A stretch of 64,000 nucleotides of DNA from Paenibacillus_V sp046244365 (GCF_046244365.1 NZ_CP176395.1:8060001-8124000), one strand, 5' to 3'. Positions 24,117 to 33,286 are shown, numbered from the stretch's first letter. Made by a program: numbers and translations. Notes: generated by a model from the letters alone, not told the origin.

Positions 24117-25247
24117 TTATTCCCAAGAAATCTGCTGGAACGTGCCGGTAACGGCCGACTGCTTCGCTTTCAGACAGAGAAGGGCGCTTAACAGACCGTC
24201 GTCGAGCGTCGATACCGACTGGGTACCGCCTTGCATCAAGTCGACGAAGTTCTTCGCAAGCAGCGTGTCGCCGCCAAAATGCCCTTCATCCCCGCTTATC
24301 TCGTAGGTTTCCACGCGCGGCGTATGGTGCATGAACACCTTGACCATGCCCGTGTAGAAGTCGAACTCGACCGTTCCTTTATAGCCGAGGAACCGCGCCC
24401 CGCGAGCTGCAGCCTTGTTCCTGGCGAAGAAATTTTGCGAGTACGACACGTGCATGCCCGATTCGTAACGAATCAGCGCGCTGCCCGAGTCCTCATTGCC
24501 CGTATCCTCCGCATAGCAGCAGAACGGCCAAGCTTCCTTCAAGCCGTCCGTCCGGAAGGCGGTGCTTTCCTTACATGTCCGGTTTTCGTCGCAATCCACG
24601 CATTTCAGCCCCGCCGGCTTCGTGCCTTTGAAAATCTGCTTCGACATCATCGCGGCGACGGTTTCCGGTTTCGTACCGAGCACGTAGTTGATGTAATCGA
24701 AATCATGCGTCGCCTTCTGCAGGAACAAGCCGCCGGTTTCGTTCTCGTCGCGATACCAGTTCTGATAGTAAACGCTTCCGTACGGCACGTTGTTTACGGC
24801 CTGCACATGCTCGATCGTTCCGATCTTTCCGGAATCCACGATCTCCTTCACGAGTTGGACGAGCGATGTGACACGCAGCGGAAACGATACGACCACCTTG
24901 CGGTTGCCGGAAGCTTCATAGCCTTCCTTAAGACGCAGCACATCCTTCATCGTCGTCGCTACCGGCTTCTCCAGAAACAGCGGCAGACCGCTCGGCAGCA
25001 CCTTAAGCGCCATCGTCGTATGCAAGGAGCAGCGCGTGCCGATCATAACGCCGTCCAGCTCCATGCCGTTCAGCATATCCTCCGGCGTCTCGAATGCGCG
25101 CACACCGGGACTTTCTTGTTCAACGTTTTGCCGCTTCTCCGGATTTACGTCTACAATGGCTGCCACCCGGATGCCCGGCTCCACCTTTTGCACTTCGCCA
25201 ATGACGCCGCGAATACGCGCGCCGTATCCAATTACTCCTATTTTCAA
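24117..25247 (-). CDS. Gfo/Idh/MocA-family oxidoreductase with Cys-rich insert
   Basis: 376 residues. The N-terminal Rossmann motif is GVIGYGARIRG and the signature EKPVATT (LFLEKPVATTMKD) is conserved. The C-terminal substrate domain carries a cluster KCVDCDENRTC with FCCYAED further on, at about residues 215-250. These NAD(P)-dependent enzymes oxidise or reduce sugars and inositols. TTG 25247 has GGGGAGG 8 nt upstream. An AraC-type regulator starts 204 nt away on the opposite strand and probably controls it, suggesting carbohydrate use. The substrate cannot be told from sequence. Confidence 0.9.
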   Translation of the reverse strand: MKIGVIGYGARIRGVIGEVQKVEPGIRVAAIVDVNPEKRQNVEQESPGVRAFETPEDMLNGMELDGVMIGTRCSLHTTMALKVLPSGLPLFLEKPVATTMKDVLRLKEGYEASGNRKVVVSFPLRVTSLVQLVKEIVDSGKIGTIEHVQAVNNVPYGSVYYQNWYRDENETGGLFLQKATHDFDYINYVLGTKPETVAAMMSKQIFKGTKPAGLKCVDCDENRTCKESTAFRTDGLKEAWPFCCYAEDTGNEDSGSALIRYESGMHVSYSQNFFARNKAAARGARFLGYKGTVEFDFYTGMVKVFMHHTPRVETYEISGDEGHFGGDTLLAKNFVDLMQGGTQSVSTLDDGLLSALLCLKAKQSAVTGTFQQISWE

Positions 25248-25450
25248 GACGTTAGCCTCCCCTTACGGTCCCTTGTTGATCACCTTCAGTATAGTAGGAG
25301 AGCGCTTGCTTTTCTTTGTCCTGAAAGCCGCTTTTTTTGTTCTTTTTGTCCCGCCGAAAACCAATTTGTTTCTTTTCCGAATGCTTGTCCCGATGTATGA
25401 TAGAGCCAAGGCTATACGAATCAGACGCAACCATGCGAGGGGAACCCTAA

Positions 25451-26356
25451 ATGGCAGGCCAGATGAACTACCAGCGGACGCGCTTGAAACAAACGATCGT
25501 CATTCAAAACCTTATCACGATGTACTATTTCGAATTCGGCAAAAACTACGTGTTCCCGGGCGAGCAGCACGATTTTTGGGAGATCATTTACGTAGACAAG
25601 GGCGAGGTCGAATTTTTGGCGGAAACGACCCGCCATCTGCTCAAGCAGGGCACGATCATCTTTCATAAGCCGAACGAATTTCACAGCTTCTATGCCTACC
25701 GGGGAAAAGCGCCCAACCTGATCGTCATCACGTTCGACTGCAAATCGGCCGCGATGCGTCATTTTGAGAACCAAGTGATTGCACTCGCCGACGAGGAACG
25801 CAATTTGCTCGCCCAAATCGTCAAAGAAGGCATGGCTTCTTTCCAGTTTCCTTTTCGCTACCCTCTGGAACAATCGCGTCGCAGCGACGCTCCGATAGGC
25901 AGCGAGCAGCTCATCAAGCTTTATTTGGAAATGTTCCTGATCCAGCTGCTGCGCAGGGACAGCTTCACGGAAACGACCGAGCCGCTTTCCTCCGCCCCGC
26001 GGGAGAAGGACAACGCCGAGCTGATCCGAAACGTGATCCGTTACATGGAAGAACGTCTGGACACGAATGTCTCGCTGGCCGAAATCGGCGATGCGCTGCA
26101 CATTTCCAAAACCCGGCTCAAGGATCTGTTCAAAAAGAGCATGGGCCATACCGTCATGGAATATTTCGCAAGAATGAAGATCAAACGGTCCAAGGAGCTC
26201 ATCCGCGAGGAATCCTACAACATGACGGAAATCGCCTCGATGCTGGGCTTCAGCAGCGTGCACTATTTTTCCAAAGCGTTCAAAAAAGCGAGCGGCATGA
26301 GCCCCTCCGAATACGCCCGCTCCGTCAAAGGCCGGATCAAAGCCGGCGCTGATTAA
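25451..26356 (+). CDS. AraC-family transcriptional regulator
   Basis: 301 residues. The N-terminal half is a cupin-like ligand domain (VFPGEQHDFWEIIYVDKGEVEF, then GTIIFHKPNEFHSFY). The C-terminal 100 residues carry the two AraC helix-turn-helices (VSLAEIGDALHISKTRLKDLFK and YNMTEIASMLGFSSVHYFSKAF, ending ASGMSPSEY). Such factors activate sugar-catabolic genes on binding a sugar. It is divergent from the Gfo/Idh oxidoreductase gene and probably regulates it. ATG 25451 has GAGGGGA upstream. Confidence 0.92.
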   Translation: MAGQMNYQRTRLKQTIVIQNLITMYYFEFGKNYVFPGEQHDFWEIIYVDKGEVEFLAETTRHLLKQGTIIFHKPNEFHSFYAYRGKAPNLIVITFDCKSAAMRHFENQVIALADEERNLLAQIVKEGMASFQFPFRYPLEQSRRSDAPIGSEQLIKLYLEMFLIQLLRRDSFTETTEPLSSAPREKDNAELIRNVIRYMEERLDTNVSLAEIGDALHISKTRLKDLFKKSMGHTVMEYFARMKIKRSKELIREESYNMTEIASMLGFSSVHYFSKAFKKASGMSPSEYARSVKGRIKAGAD

Positions 26357-26378
26357 GCAATTTCCTTTCTGACATGAT

Positions 26379-26419
26379 AAAAAACGCAGCCATTCATGCC
26401 CGATTATGAGCTGGCTGCG
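26379..26419 (-). terminator. Terminator overlapping the end of the KinB-like gene
   Basis: CGCAGCCA/TGGCTGCG arms with a loop of about 19 nt that contains the stop codon of the kinase gene. Six T residues follow on the minus strand. Confidence 0.7.
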
Positions 26420-27642
26420 TAATTTTTGACCTCGATGCTGGATACTCTCGGAATATTGATCGTAAACTCGGCGCCGTGATCCGGCAAATTGCGCACCGAA
26501 ATCGCCCCGTCATGCGCTTTGATGATGGACTGGCAGATCGACAGTCCAAGCCCCGTCCCCTCTTCTTTCGTCGTGTAGAACGGCGTGAACAAATAATCCA
26601 GCTTATCCTCCGGAATACCCGGTCCCGTATCGCGAATGCGAATGATCGCCTGATTGTCATCCTCGTACAGCAAAATATCGATATTGCCGTTCTCCTGCAC
26701 CGCCTCGAAAGCGTTGCGTAGCACGTTCAGAAAAACTTGCTGCAGCTTTTCCTCGGATCCCGACACGATGAGCTCCTTCTGCAGGTGGAGCCGGATTTGA
26801 ATGTTCCACTTGATGGCGTCGGGCTGCATCAGCAACACCAAGCGCTGCAGCGACTCCCCCAGATGAACGTTCTGAATCGAGTCCGCAATCGTATGCGACT
26901 TGGAGAGCATCAGCACTTCCCGAAGCAGCTTGTCGATACGCGCAATTTCCGTTCGGATAATATGGTAATACTCCTGATAGCTGCCTCTTCGCTCGTTTTT
27001 CTCAATCAGTTGAACGAAGCCTTGGATGGACGTCAGCGGATTGCGGATATCATGGGCGATGGAGGCGGCGATTTGCCCGATCGTGGCCAAATGCTGCTGC
27101 TGGCCGAGCCGCTCGAAATTTTGCTCCCGTTCCAGCTTGCGGATGAGCAGCATATTTTCCCTGTAAATGTAACATATCATATGTAGGCCCGCCACGATGA
27201 ACAGCTCCAGAAAAAGCAGCACCATCTGGGAGGAAGTCTCTTGCTGTAAAGCGATTACATTTCTGCCGAGCAGCAAAAATCCGATACTATAACAGCCAGC
27301 CACCGCCCAAATGAGGAGAGGCTGCAGGTAAAGCGCGGAAATGACGATAATGGTCAACGCATGCACAATCAGCACGGTGTAGGAAAAATCCATATGCCAC
27401 CAGAGCGGCTCGCAGCAAAGCAGCCCGATAAAAAGAAAATACCGGTGATGGACGCTAGTCCGGCGCCACCAGGCGCTGCATGTAACCATAAGCACAGCGC
27501 CGGCGATGACAATGATCGTTCCCGGCAGCAGGTACCGCACTCCATTGTAAATCGAGACGACAGCCCAACCTGCCAGCAAGTGAACGAGCAGCAGGAGCAA
27601 AACGAACTGATCAGGCTTGTCGGTCGTAGCCGCGCGATTCAT
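26404..27642 (-). CDS. Membrane sensor histidine kinase, KinB/KinD-like
   Basis: 412 residues. About six membrane helices fill residues 12-160 with almost no loops. A HisKA domain with His197 (SIAHDIRNPLTSIQGFVQL) and a HATPase domain (NVLRNAFEAVQENG, DTGPGIPED, GTGLGLSI) follow. The membrane design and HDIRNPLTSIQGF motif resemble Bacillus sporulation kinases such as KinB, which feed phosphate into the Spo0F relay. No response regulator is adjacent, as expected for an orphan phosphorelay kinase. ATG 27642 has GAGAGGAG 7 nt upstream. Assignment to sporulation is inference. Confidence 0.85.
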   Translation of the reverse strand: MNRAATTDKPDQFVLLLLLVHLLAGWAVVSIYNGVRYLLPGTIIVIAGAVLMVTCSAWWRRTSVHHRYFLFIGLLCCEPLWWHMDFSYTVLIVHALTIIVISALYLQPLLIWAVAGCYSIGFLLLGRNVIALQQETSSQMVLLFLELFIVAGLHMICYIYRENMLLIRKLEREQNFERLGQQQHLATIGQIAASIAHDIRNPLTSIQGFVQLIEKNERRGSYQEYYHIIRTEIARIDKLLREVLMLSKSHTIADSIQNVHLGESLQRLVLLMQPDAIKWNIQIRLHLQKELIVSGSEEKLQQVFLNVLRNAFEAVQENGNIDILLYEDDNQAIIRIRDTGPGIPEDKLDYLFTPFYTTKEEGTGLGLSICQSIIKAHDGAISVRNLPDHGAEFTINIPRVSSIEVKNYAASS

Positions 27643-27833
27643 GGCCTGACTCCTCTCAAGCGCTTATCGGGATCACAATGCCGTTGCACCCGGCATATAT
27701 GCTTGTTATGTATGTCCGCTTTCTATCTATCTGTGCTTACTCTAGTTCTTATAACCGTTAGATGTCGTCTCATATTGTATCACAATTACCTTTAATTAGA
27801 AAATAATAATTTCTGCGCGGATATTCGAGAGGG

Positions 27834-27873
27834 TTATCCACAGATTGACAATTCAATAGAAGGTGTGTCATAT
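27834..27873 (+). promoter_or_regulatory. Promoter with adjoining DnaA-box sequence
   Basis: TTGACA (27845-27850), 17 nt, TCATAT (27868-27873) form a promoter for the small membrane protein gene. A perfect TTATCCACA DnaA box (27834-27842) ends two bases before the -35 element. One isolated box may be chance. Confidence 0.5.
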
Positions 27874-27943
27874 TTGTGAACAGGAAACATAGTATACGAG
27901 TATAACGGCATCATAGAGGTAAAAAATTTTGAGCGAGGTGTTC

Positions 27944-28276
27944 ATGTTGGAGCCGAACTTGCAAACTCCGGAACCATCCGATGTACAGAAGAACAAAGGG
28001 ATGGCTATTCTTGCCTACATTTTATTTTTCATTCCGCTTCTCGCAGCAAAGGATTCGAAATTCGCCATGTATCACGCCAATCAAGGATTGCTTATTTTTC
28101 TGGGCTACTTGATTGCGAACGTCGTTCTGACCATCATCCCGTTCATCGGTTGGATTTTGCTGCCGTTCGCCAACCTGTTCATCTTCATCCTCATGATCAT
28201 CGGTATCATCAATGCGGCGAACGGCCAGGTGAAACCTCTGCCCCTGATCGGCTCGATTACGATCCTCAAGCCGTAA
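27944..28276 (+). CDS. Small membrane protein, DUF4870/Tic20-like
   Basis: 110 residues: a short polar N-terminus, then three hydrophobic helices (about 20-35, 50-72 and 76-93) with the motif FAMYHANQGLLIFLGYL between the first two, typical of DUF4870 proteins. Function in bacteria is unknown. ATG 27944 has GAGG 5 nt upstream; an in-frame TTG at 27929 is an alternative. A terminator follows at 28306. Confidence 0.8.
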   Translation: MLEPNLQTPEPSDVQKNKGMAILAYILFFIPLLAAKDSKFAMYHANQGLLIFLGYLIANVVLTIIPFIGWILLPFANLFIFILMIIGIINAANGQVKPLPLIGSITILKP

Positions 28277-28305
28277 CGGATCCGCTTCTCAACTTATACG
28301 GCACG

Positions 28306-28330
28306 AGCCTCCTCGCAGGAGGCTTTTTCT
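28306..28330 (+). terminator. Terminator of the DUF4870-like gene
   Basis: AGCCTCC/GGAGGCT stem with a 5-nt loop, followed by TTTTTCTG, 30 nt after the stop codon. Confidence 0.85.
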
Positions 28331-28354
28331 GTTTTCCGGGGCTTTTAGGCAAAA

Positions 28355-28410
28355 TAAAAACCGCTTTTCCGCAATACCTTGCCGGTATCTAAAAAAGGCG
28401 GCTTGCTTTT
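28355..28410 (-). terminator. Possible terminator of the phosphate transporter gene
   Basis: Outer GCCGC/GCGG arms flank an inner ATACC/GGTAT hairpin, with a T-run on the minus strand. The pairing is imperfect. Confidence 0.4.
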
Positions 28411-28436
28411 TGTAAGTAAGGCCGATCGTGCCTGCG

Positions 28437-29432
28437 CTACAGTATCGCAAACAAGATCTTGAAAATAACGAAGGACAACGCCATCGAGATCGGAATCGTG
28501 ATCGCCCACGTCATCACCATCCGGCCGACCACGCTCCAGTTGACCGACTTCGGTCTGAGCGCCGTACCTGTTCCAATAATCGAGGAGGTAATGACATGCG
28601 TCGTGGAGAGCGGCATGCCGAAGGCCGTGGCCGTCTGCAGGACGGAGAATGCGGTAATGTCGGATGTGAAACCGTTCATCGGCTCGATTTTGAAAATTTT
28701 ACGGCCGACCGTTTTGATGATTTTCCATCCCCCTACCGATGTTCCAAGCCCCATTGCCGTCGCTGCCGCCAGCTTAACCCACAGCGGAACGTGCATCTCG
28801 GTCATCTGGCCCTGCGCCACAAGCGCGAATACGATAATCCCCATCGCCTTCTGAGCGTCGTTCGTACCATGGGAGAAAGCTTGAAGCCCCGCGGAGACGA
28901 TTTGCATGGTTCTGAACGTCCGATTGAATTTGCTCGGAGAACCGTTGCCAAGCAGCCTGACGATTCCCTTGACGAGATTCATGAAGATGTAACCGACAAT
29001 AAAAGCGATCACCGGCGACAGAATCAGAATGATGATGATTTTGTTGAACCCGGCCCAGTTCAAACCGCCCCAGCCCGCACCCGCAATAACCGCTCCAGCA
29101 AGCGAACCGATCAGCGTATGGGAGGAAGACGAAGGAATCCCGAAGTACCAGGTAAGCAGATTCCAGGCAATCGCCGAAATAAGCGTGGCGATCACGATTT
29201 CCAGACCGTGCTCGATTTTGAAAGGATCCGCAATGCTGCCGCCGATGTTTTTGGCGACGCCCTCGAACGTTATGGCCCCCACGAAATTGAGCACTGCTGC
29301 GTAAAACACGGCGAAACGGGGATTCATCGCTTTGGTGGAAACCGACGTCGCAATGGCGTTTGCGGTATCGTGAAACCCGTTAATGAAATCGAACAACAGG
29401 GCTAAAATTACAATTATGACAAGAAGTGTCAC
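28437..29432 (-). CDS. Inorganic phosphate transporter, Pit family
   Basis: 331 residues of mostly membrane helices with the two inverted PiT signatures: FDFINGFHDTANAIATSV near the N-terminus and QAFSHGTNDAQKAMGII near the middle, plus GIPSSSSHTLIGSLAG and GMPLSTTHVITSSIIG. Pit carriers bring in phosphate, often as a metal complex, using the proton or sodium gradient. GTG 29432 has GGGAGG 6 nt upstream; the longer ATG start lacks one. In many Firmicutes the gene follows a DUF47 (PitR) gene; none is present here. Confidence 0.93.
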   Translation of the reverse strand: MTLLVIIVILALLFDFINGFHDTANAIATSVSTKAMNPRFAVFYAAVLNFVGAITFEGVAKNIGGSIADPFKIEHGLEIVIATLISAIAWNLLTWYFGIPSSSSHTLIGSLAGAVIAGAGWGGLNWAGFNKIIIILILSPVIAFIVGYIFMNLVKGIVRLLGNGSPSKFNRTFRTMQIVSAGLQAFSHGTNDAQKAMGIIVFALVAQGQMTEMHVPLWVKLAAATAMGLGTSVGGWKIIKTVGRKIFKIEPMNGFTSDITAFSVLQTATAFGMPLSTTHVITSSIIGTGTALRPKSVNWSVVGRMVMTWAITIPISMALSFVIFKILFAIL

Positions 29433-29505
29433 GTTACGCCTCCCGAGTGTTGCACATTGTCGAAATTGCACACTCGATTATTTTATGTATTTTTCGTAAA
29501 TAAAG

Positions 29506-30102
29506 TCAAGCTGTCGAGCCAAGAAGCTCGAACCCGGCGATTGCGTATAGAGCCATGAGCGGCAATTTGCCGATTCCCGACGCAAGCGCGAACGACCAAA
29601 ACGGAATTCGGATGACCGCAGCGTATATATTTATAGCTTGGGCAGGCAGCACCGGAATCATTCTCGAAAGCATGATGGAGACAAAGGGATGCCGCTCGAT
29701 GAACGACGTGAATCTGTCGATGCCCTTATATTTGGCGAGCAGCAAGCGACCCTTGTCCGCACCCATTCCGCGCACGAGAAGCAGCATGAGGAGCGCCGCC
29801 AGGGTGGAGCCTGCCCAGCTCAGGGCAATGCCGACGGGAAGACCGTACTTGGCTGCCATAAGGCCGCTGACGACGCCGTAAGGGATAACCGGAACGGGCA
29901 GCATCGCAACGAGGGTTGCGACGGCGAGCATCACGAACACAGGCGGGCGGGCGCCTTCCTGAATCCATACCCGCAGCTCGTCCCTGTAAAGAACCGCAAG
30001 GATGACCATGCCGGCATAGAGCAGCATGGCCGCATATTTGATCATTCGGCTCAGCATAGAAGTCGGTACGATTCCTTTCTTTTCGAAGCCTTGCAAGGCC
30101 AA
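29506..30102 (-). CDS. VTT/TVP38-family membrane protein
   Basis: 198 residues from TTG 30102, or 183 from ATG 30057; neither start has an ideal ribosome site, though AAAGGA lies 15 nt before the ATG. The VTT core is clear: VAMLPVPVIPYGVVSGL, then the re-entrant segment FVSIMLSRMIPVLPAQAINIYAA. Members of this superfamily include DedA and TMEM41B-like lipid scramblases or flippases. The gene starts about 10 nt after copA ends, so it is probably the last gene of the copper operon. A role in copper handling is not established. Confidence 0.8.
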   Translation of the reverse strand: MALQGFEKKGIVPTSMLSRMIKYAAMLLYAGMVILAVLYRDELRVWIQEGARPPVFVMLAVATLVAMLPVPVIPYGVVSGLMAAKYGLPVGIALSWAGSTLAALLMLLLVRGMGADKGRLLLAKYKGIDRFTSFIERHPFVSIMLSRMIPVLPAQAINIYAAVIRIPFWSFALASGIGKLPLMALYAIAGFELLGSTA

Positions 30103-30111
30103 GTTGATCCG

Positions 30112-32523
30112 TTAGTCGGGGTTCGCCCGTTGCAGGCGCAGCGCGTTCAAGACGACCGACACCGAGCTTAGCGCCATTGCCGCTCCCGCTACCCAAGGGG
30201 CAAGCAAGCCCGCTGCCGCTATCGGAATGCCCAGCGAGTTGTAGGCAAGGGCCCAGAACAAATTTTGCCGGATATTGCCCATCGTCCGCCGGCTCAATGC
30301 GATCGCGTCGGCTATGCCGTTCAGATCGCCCCGCATCAGCGTAATGTCCGCCACCTCCATCGCGACATCGGTGCCCGTTCCCATCGCCATGCCGATATCG
30401 GCCGTGGCCAGCGCGGGGGCATCGTTGATGCCGTCGCCCACCATCGCTACCTTCAGCCCCTTGGCCTGAAGGCTCCGCACCATCTCGGCTTTGCCTTCCG
30501 GCAGCACATCCGCCGCGACCTCCGCGATTCCCGCTTGCCTAGCGATCGTTTGCGCAGTCCGGTAGTTGTCGCCGGTCAGCAGGACGACACGGAGCCCCTG
30601 CTTGCGCAGTCTGGACACCGCCTGGCGCGACGTACGCTTCATCGTGTCCGCAACGGCCAGAAGACCGGCAAACTTGCCGTTGACGGCCGCCAGCACGACC
30701 GTTTTGCCGGCTTCCTCCAGCTCCGCGATGCGGGCCGCTACGTGCCGGACGGCGACCCCGTGCATGTCCATCAGCCGGCCTGTCCCCACCAGCACCGCTT
30801 GTCCGTCGACGACGGCGCGTATCCCGCAGCCGGGTACCGCTTCGAATGCCGACGCTTCGGGCAGGGCGACGCCCCGTTCGGCGATGCCTGCGGCAATGGC
30901 TTCGGCCAGCGGGTGCTCGGAGCTTTTTTCGGCCGCTCCGACAAGCTGCAGGAACCGCTCTTCGTCCTGCATCACCGCGACGATATCAGTCAAGGCCGGC
31001 TTCCCTTCCGTAACGGTGCCGGTCTTATCGAGCAGAACGGCGTCGATCCGGTGGGCGGATTCCAGCTGCTCTCCTCCCTTGAACAGGATGCCGAGCTCCG
31101 CAGCCCGGCCCGAGCCGGCCATGATGGAGGTCGGCGTCGCCAACCCGAGCGAGCACGGACAGGCAATCACGAGAACCGCGATCAACTTCTCAAGCGCGCC
31201 CGCAAAATCGCCCGGGTCCGCCCACCAGTACCACACCGCGAAAGTCAACGCGGCGATAAGAATCACGACCGGAACGAATATGCCGGAGATCCGATCGGCA
31301 ATCCGTTGTATCGGGGCCTTGGAGCTTTGCGCTTCTTCGACGACGCGAATGATCTGAGCCAGCCTCGTCTCCTTGCCGACCTTCGTCGCCCGTATCGTCA
31401 GCGCCCCGTTCTTGTTCAGCGTAGCGCCGGTTACAAGATCGCCCGGCCCTTTGCCGATGGGCATGCTTTCCCCCGTAAGCATGGCTTCATCGACCGCCGA
31501 CAGCCCCCGCAAAACTACGCCGTCCACCGGAATCGTCGAACCCGGCTTGACGATAACCGTATCGCCCCGCATGACCGCCTCGGCGGGTACGACCGCTTCC
31601 TTTCCGTCTCTGAGCACGATAGCGGACTTCGCCTGCAAATTCATCAGCTTCTTGATCGCATCGGTCGTCCGGCCCTTGGCCAACGCTTCCAGCCACTTTC
31701 CGAGAACGATCAGCGTAATAAGCACGGCGCTTGTCTCAAAATACAGCGGTACGCCATGCTGGCCTCTCCCTCCCGACAGAAGCATCTGCACGACGCTGTA
31801 GCCGTAAGCGGCCGAGGTGCCTAGCGCCACAAGCACATCCATGTTCGCGCCGCCGCCGCGAAGCGCCTTGAAAGCGGCGATATAGAAGCGTCCGCCTACC
31901 ACAAATTGAACGGGGGTGGCCAAAATGAGCTGAAAGGCCGGGTCCAGCAGGAACGCCGGCGTCCATATGCCCGAAGCGAACGCAAAATGACCGGTCATCG
32001 CCCACAGCAGGGGCAGCGTAAGCAGAGCCGAAATCATAAAAGAGAAGCGCTGCCAAGCCAGCTCCGCCTTACGGCGCTCCGCCTCCGCAGATGCTCCGAT
32101 ATCCTGCTTGATTGCGGCTTTATAGCCGATCTGGCTCACTTTGTCCGCGAGCTGCGCCGGAGTGACCAGCGCTCCCGCGTACTCGACATGCGCCGTTTCC
32201 AGCGCCAGATTTACGCTCACGGCGCTGACTCCCGGCAATCGCCCCAAGCCCTTCTCGATGCGAACGGCGCAGGCGGCGCAAGTCATGCCGGTAATCGTAA
32301 AGTCCGCGCTGTCCCTAACCGTCCCATAGCCGAGCTGCTCGATTTTCCGTTCGATTTGCGGCCAGTCGGCCCTCGACGGATCGTAAGAAACCGACGCTCT
32401 CTCGAGCGCCAAGTTAACCGCCGCCTCCACTCCTTCAAGCTTGTTTAAGCTCTTCTCGATGCGTGCGGCGCAAGCCGCGCAAGTCATGCCGGTAATCGAA
32501 ACCGTCGCATGGCGGTTCCCCAC
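30112..32523 (-). CDS. copA: Copper-translocating P1B-type ATPase
   Basis: 803 residues. Two N-terminal heavy-metal domains carry GMTCAAC motifs (Cys15/Cys18 and Cys82/Cys85). The membrane part has the ion-binding IACPCSLGL motif of Cu(I) pumps, the actuator loop contains LTGESMPIGK, the phosphorylation site is DKTGTVTEGK, and the hinge is GDGINDAP. The enzyme exports Cu(I) across the membrane using ATP. GTG 32523 has GGAGGAGG about 8 nt upstream. It follows copZ by 108 nt with a strong hairpin terminator between them, so copA may be expressed by read-through or from its own promoter. Confidence 0.96.
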   Translation of the reverse strand: MGNRHATVSITGMTCAACAARIEKSLNKLEGVEAAVNLALERASVSYDPSRADWPQIERKIEQLGYGTVRDSADFTITGMTCAACAVRIEKGLGRLPGVSAVSVNLALETAHVEYAGALVTPAQLADKVSQIGYKAAIKQDIGASAEAERRKAELAWQRFSFMISALLTLPLLWAMTGHFAFASGIWTPAFLLDPAFQLILATPVQFVVGGRFYIAAFKALRGGGANMDVLVALGTSAAYGYSVVQMLLSGGRGQHGVPLYFETSAVLITLIVLGKWLEALAKGRTTDAIKKLMNLQAKSAIVLRDGKEAVVPAEAVMRGDTVIVKPGSTIPVDGVVLRGLSAVDEAMLTGESMPIGKGPGDLVTGATLNKNGALTIRATKVGKETRLAQIIRVVEEAQSSKAPIQRIADRISGIFVPVVILIAALTFAVWYWWADPGDFAGALEKLIAVLVIACPCSLGLATPTSIMAGSGRAAELGILFKGGEQLESAHRIDAVLLDKTGTVTEGKPALTDIVAVMQDEERFLQLVGAAEKSSEHPLAEAIAAGIAERGVALPEASAFEAVPGCGIRAVVDGQAVLVGTGRLMDMHGVAVRHVAARIAELEEAGKTVVLAAVNGKFAGLLAVADTMKRTSRQAVSRLRKQGLRVVLLTGDNYRTAQTIARQAGIAEVAADVLPEGKAEMVRSLQAKGLKVAMVGDGINDAPALATADIGMAMGTGTDVAMEVADITLMRGDLNGIADAIALSRRTMGNIRQNLFWALAYNSLGIPIAAAGLLAPWVAGAAMALSSVSVVLNALRLQRANPD

Positions 32524-32596
32524 TGCCGCTTCCTCCTCCCCAATCCCCTGCCTGGTTAACGGTACGAATGCCGCCGGCTAGTCTCACTCTTTCCAC

Positions 32597-32624
32597 AAAA
32601 AAAATGCCGCCAAAGCGCGGCATT
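32597..32624 (-). terminator. Terminator between copZ and copA
   Basis: Perfect 8-bp stem AATGCCGC/GCGGCATT followed by a run of about eight T residues on the minus strand, starting 8 nt after the copZ stop. It should stop or reduce read-through into copA. Confidence 0.8.
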
Positions 32625-32631
32625 GCCGCGC

Positions 32632-32835
32632 CTATTTGACGACATCGTATCCTTGGTCTTCAATGGCCGACTTGATGGCATCAACCGAAACGGCGCCGTC
32701 ATGGAATTTGACCGTCACCGTTTTGCTAGCCAGATCGACTTTTCCTTCCGCCCCTGCCTGCTTAACCGCACCTTCCACGGCGCTGACGCAATGGCCGCAG
32801 GACATGCCCTCGACCTTCAACGTGATCTCTTTCAT
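32632..32835 (-). CDS. copZ: Copper chaperone
   Basis: 67 residues, a single heavy-metal-associated ferredoxin-like domain with the GMSCGHC motif (Cys13, Cys16). CopZ carries Cu(I) to CopA and to CsoR. It lies between csoR and copA in the usual order. The GAAGGAGCATGACGG region provides the ribosome site before ATG 32835. Confidence 0.94.
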   Translation of the reverse strand: MKEITLKVEGMSCGHCVSAVEGAVKQAGAEGKVDLASKTVTVKFHDGAVSVDAIKSAIEDQGYDVVK

Positions 32836-32919
32836 CCGTCATGCTCCTTCCTCGCTAGGAGAAATGTTTGGGTAAGCCAATACCGCATACCGTTCCATAC
32901 TAAGCTATGCGCCGTTTCT

Positions 32920-33264
32920 TTATTTCAGTAGCTTGTTTACCGTCTTCAGCAGCTCGTCAATGACCGCATGGTCCCCTTCTTGAATGCGTTCGATCACGCA
33001 GCTCCTCATGTGGCCTTCCAGCAGCAGCTTCCCGACGCCGTTCAAGGCCGCCTGGATAGCGCTGATCTGATTCAGCACGTCGTCACAATACGTATCCTTC
33101 TCGATCATGCCCTTCACGCCGCGAATTTGCCCTTCGATGCGGTTGAGCCTTGAGACAAGCGTCATTTTCGTTTGCTCGGAATGGTGGCTCTTGCGGCCGT
33201 TATCGTCTGCGGAACAGCAGGAGTCGTTCGAAGCGTCCAGCTCTGCTTTAATGATTTCGTCCAT
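32920..33264 (-). CDS. csoR: Copper-sensing repressor
   Basis: 114 residues, all-helical CsoR/RcnR fold with the Cu(I) ligand set Cys60, His85 and Cys89 (TYCDDVLNQ, EGHMRSC). The N-terminal about 30 residues are an extra tail rich in Cys, His and Asp (NDSCCSADD, KSHHSEQ), which might bind metal; this is inference. CsoR releases DNA on binding Cu(I) and turns on copZ and copA. ATG 33264 has GGGAG 8 nt upstream. A CsoR-type operator lies in the promoter at 33287-33316. Confidence 0.94.
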   Translation of the reverse strand: MDEIIKAELDASNDSCCSADDNGRKSHHSEQTKMTLVSRLNRIEGQIRGVKGMIEKDTYCDDVLNQISAIQAALNGVGKLLLEGHMRSCVIERIQEGDHAVIDELLKTVNKLLK

Positions 33265-33286
33265 TTGCCTCACTCCCTTTATCCTC

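Noticed and set aside
30265..31824. 519-codon open frame on the plus strand opposite copA
   Set aside because: Antisense shadow of copA: no ribosome site, protein rich in Arg/His/Gln without any family signature. Such long antisense frames are common in GC-rich genes.
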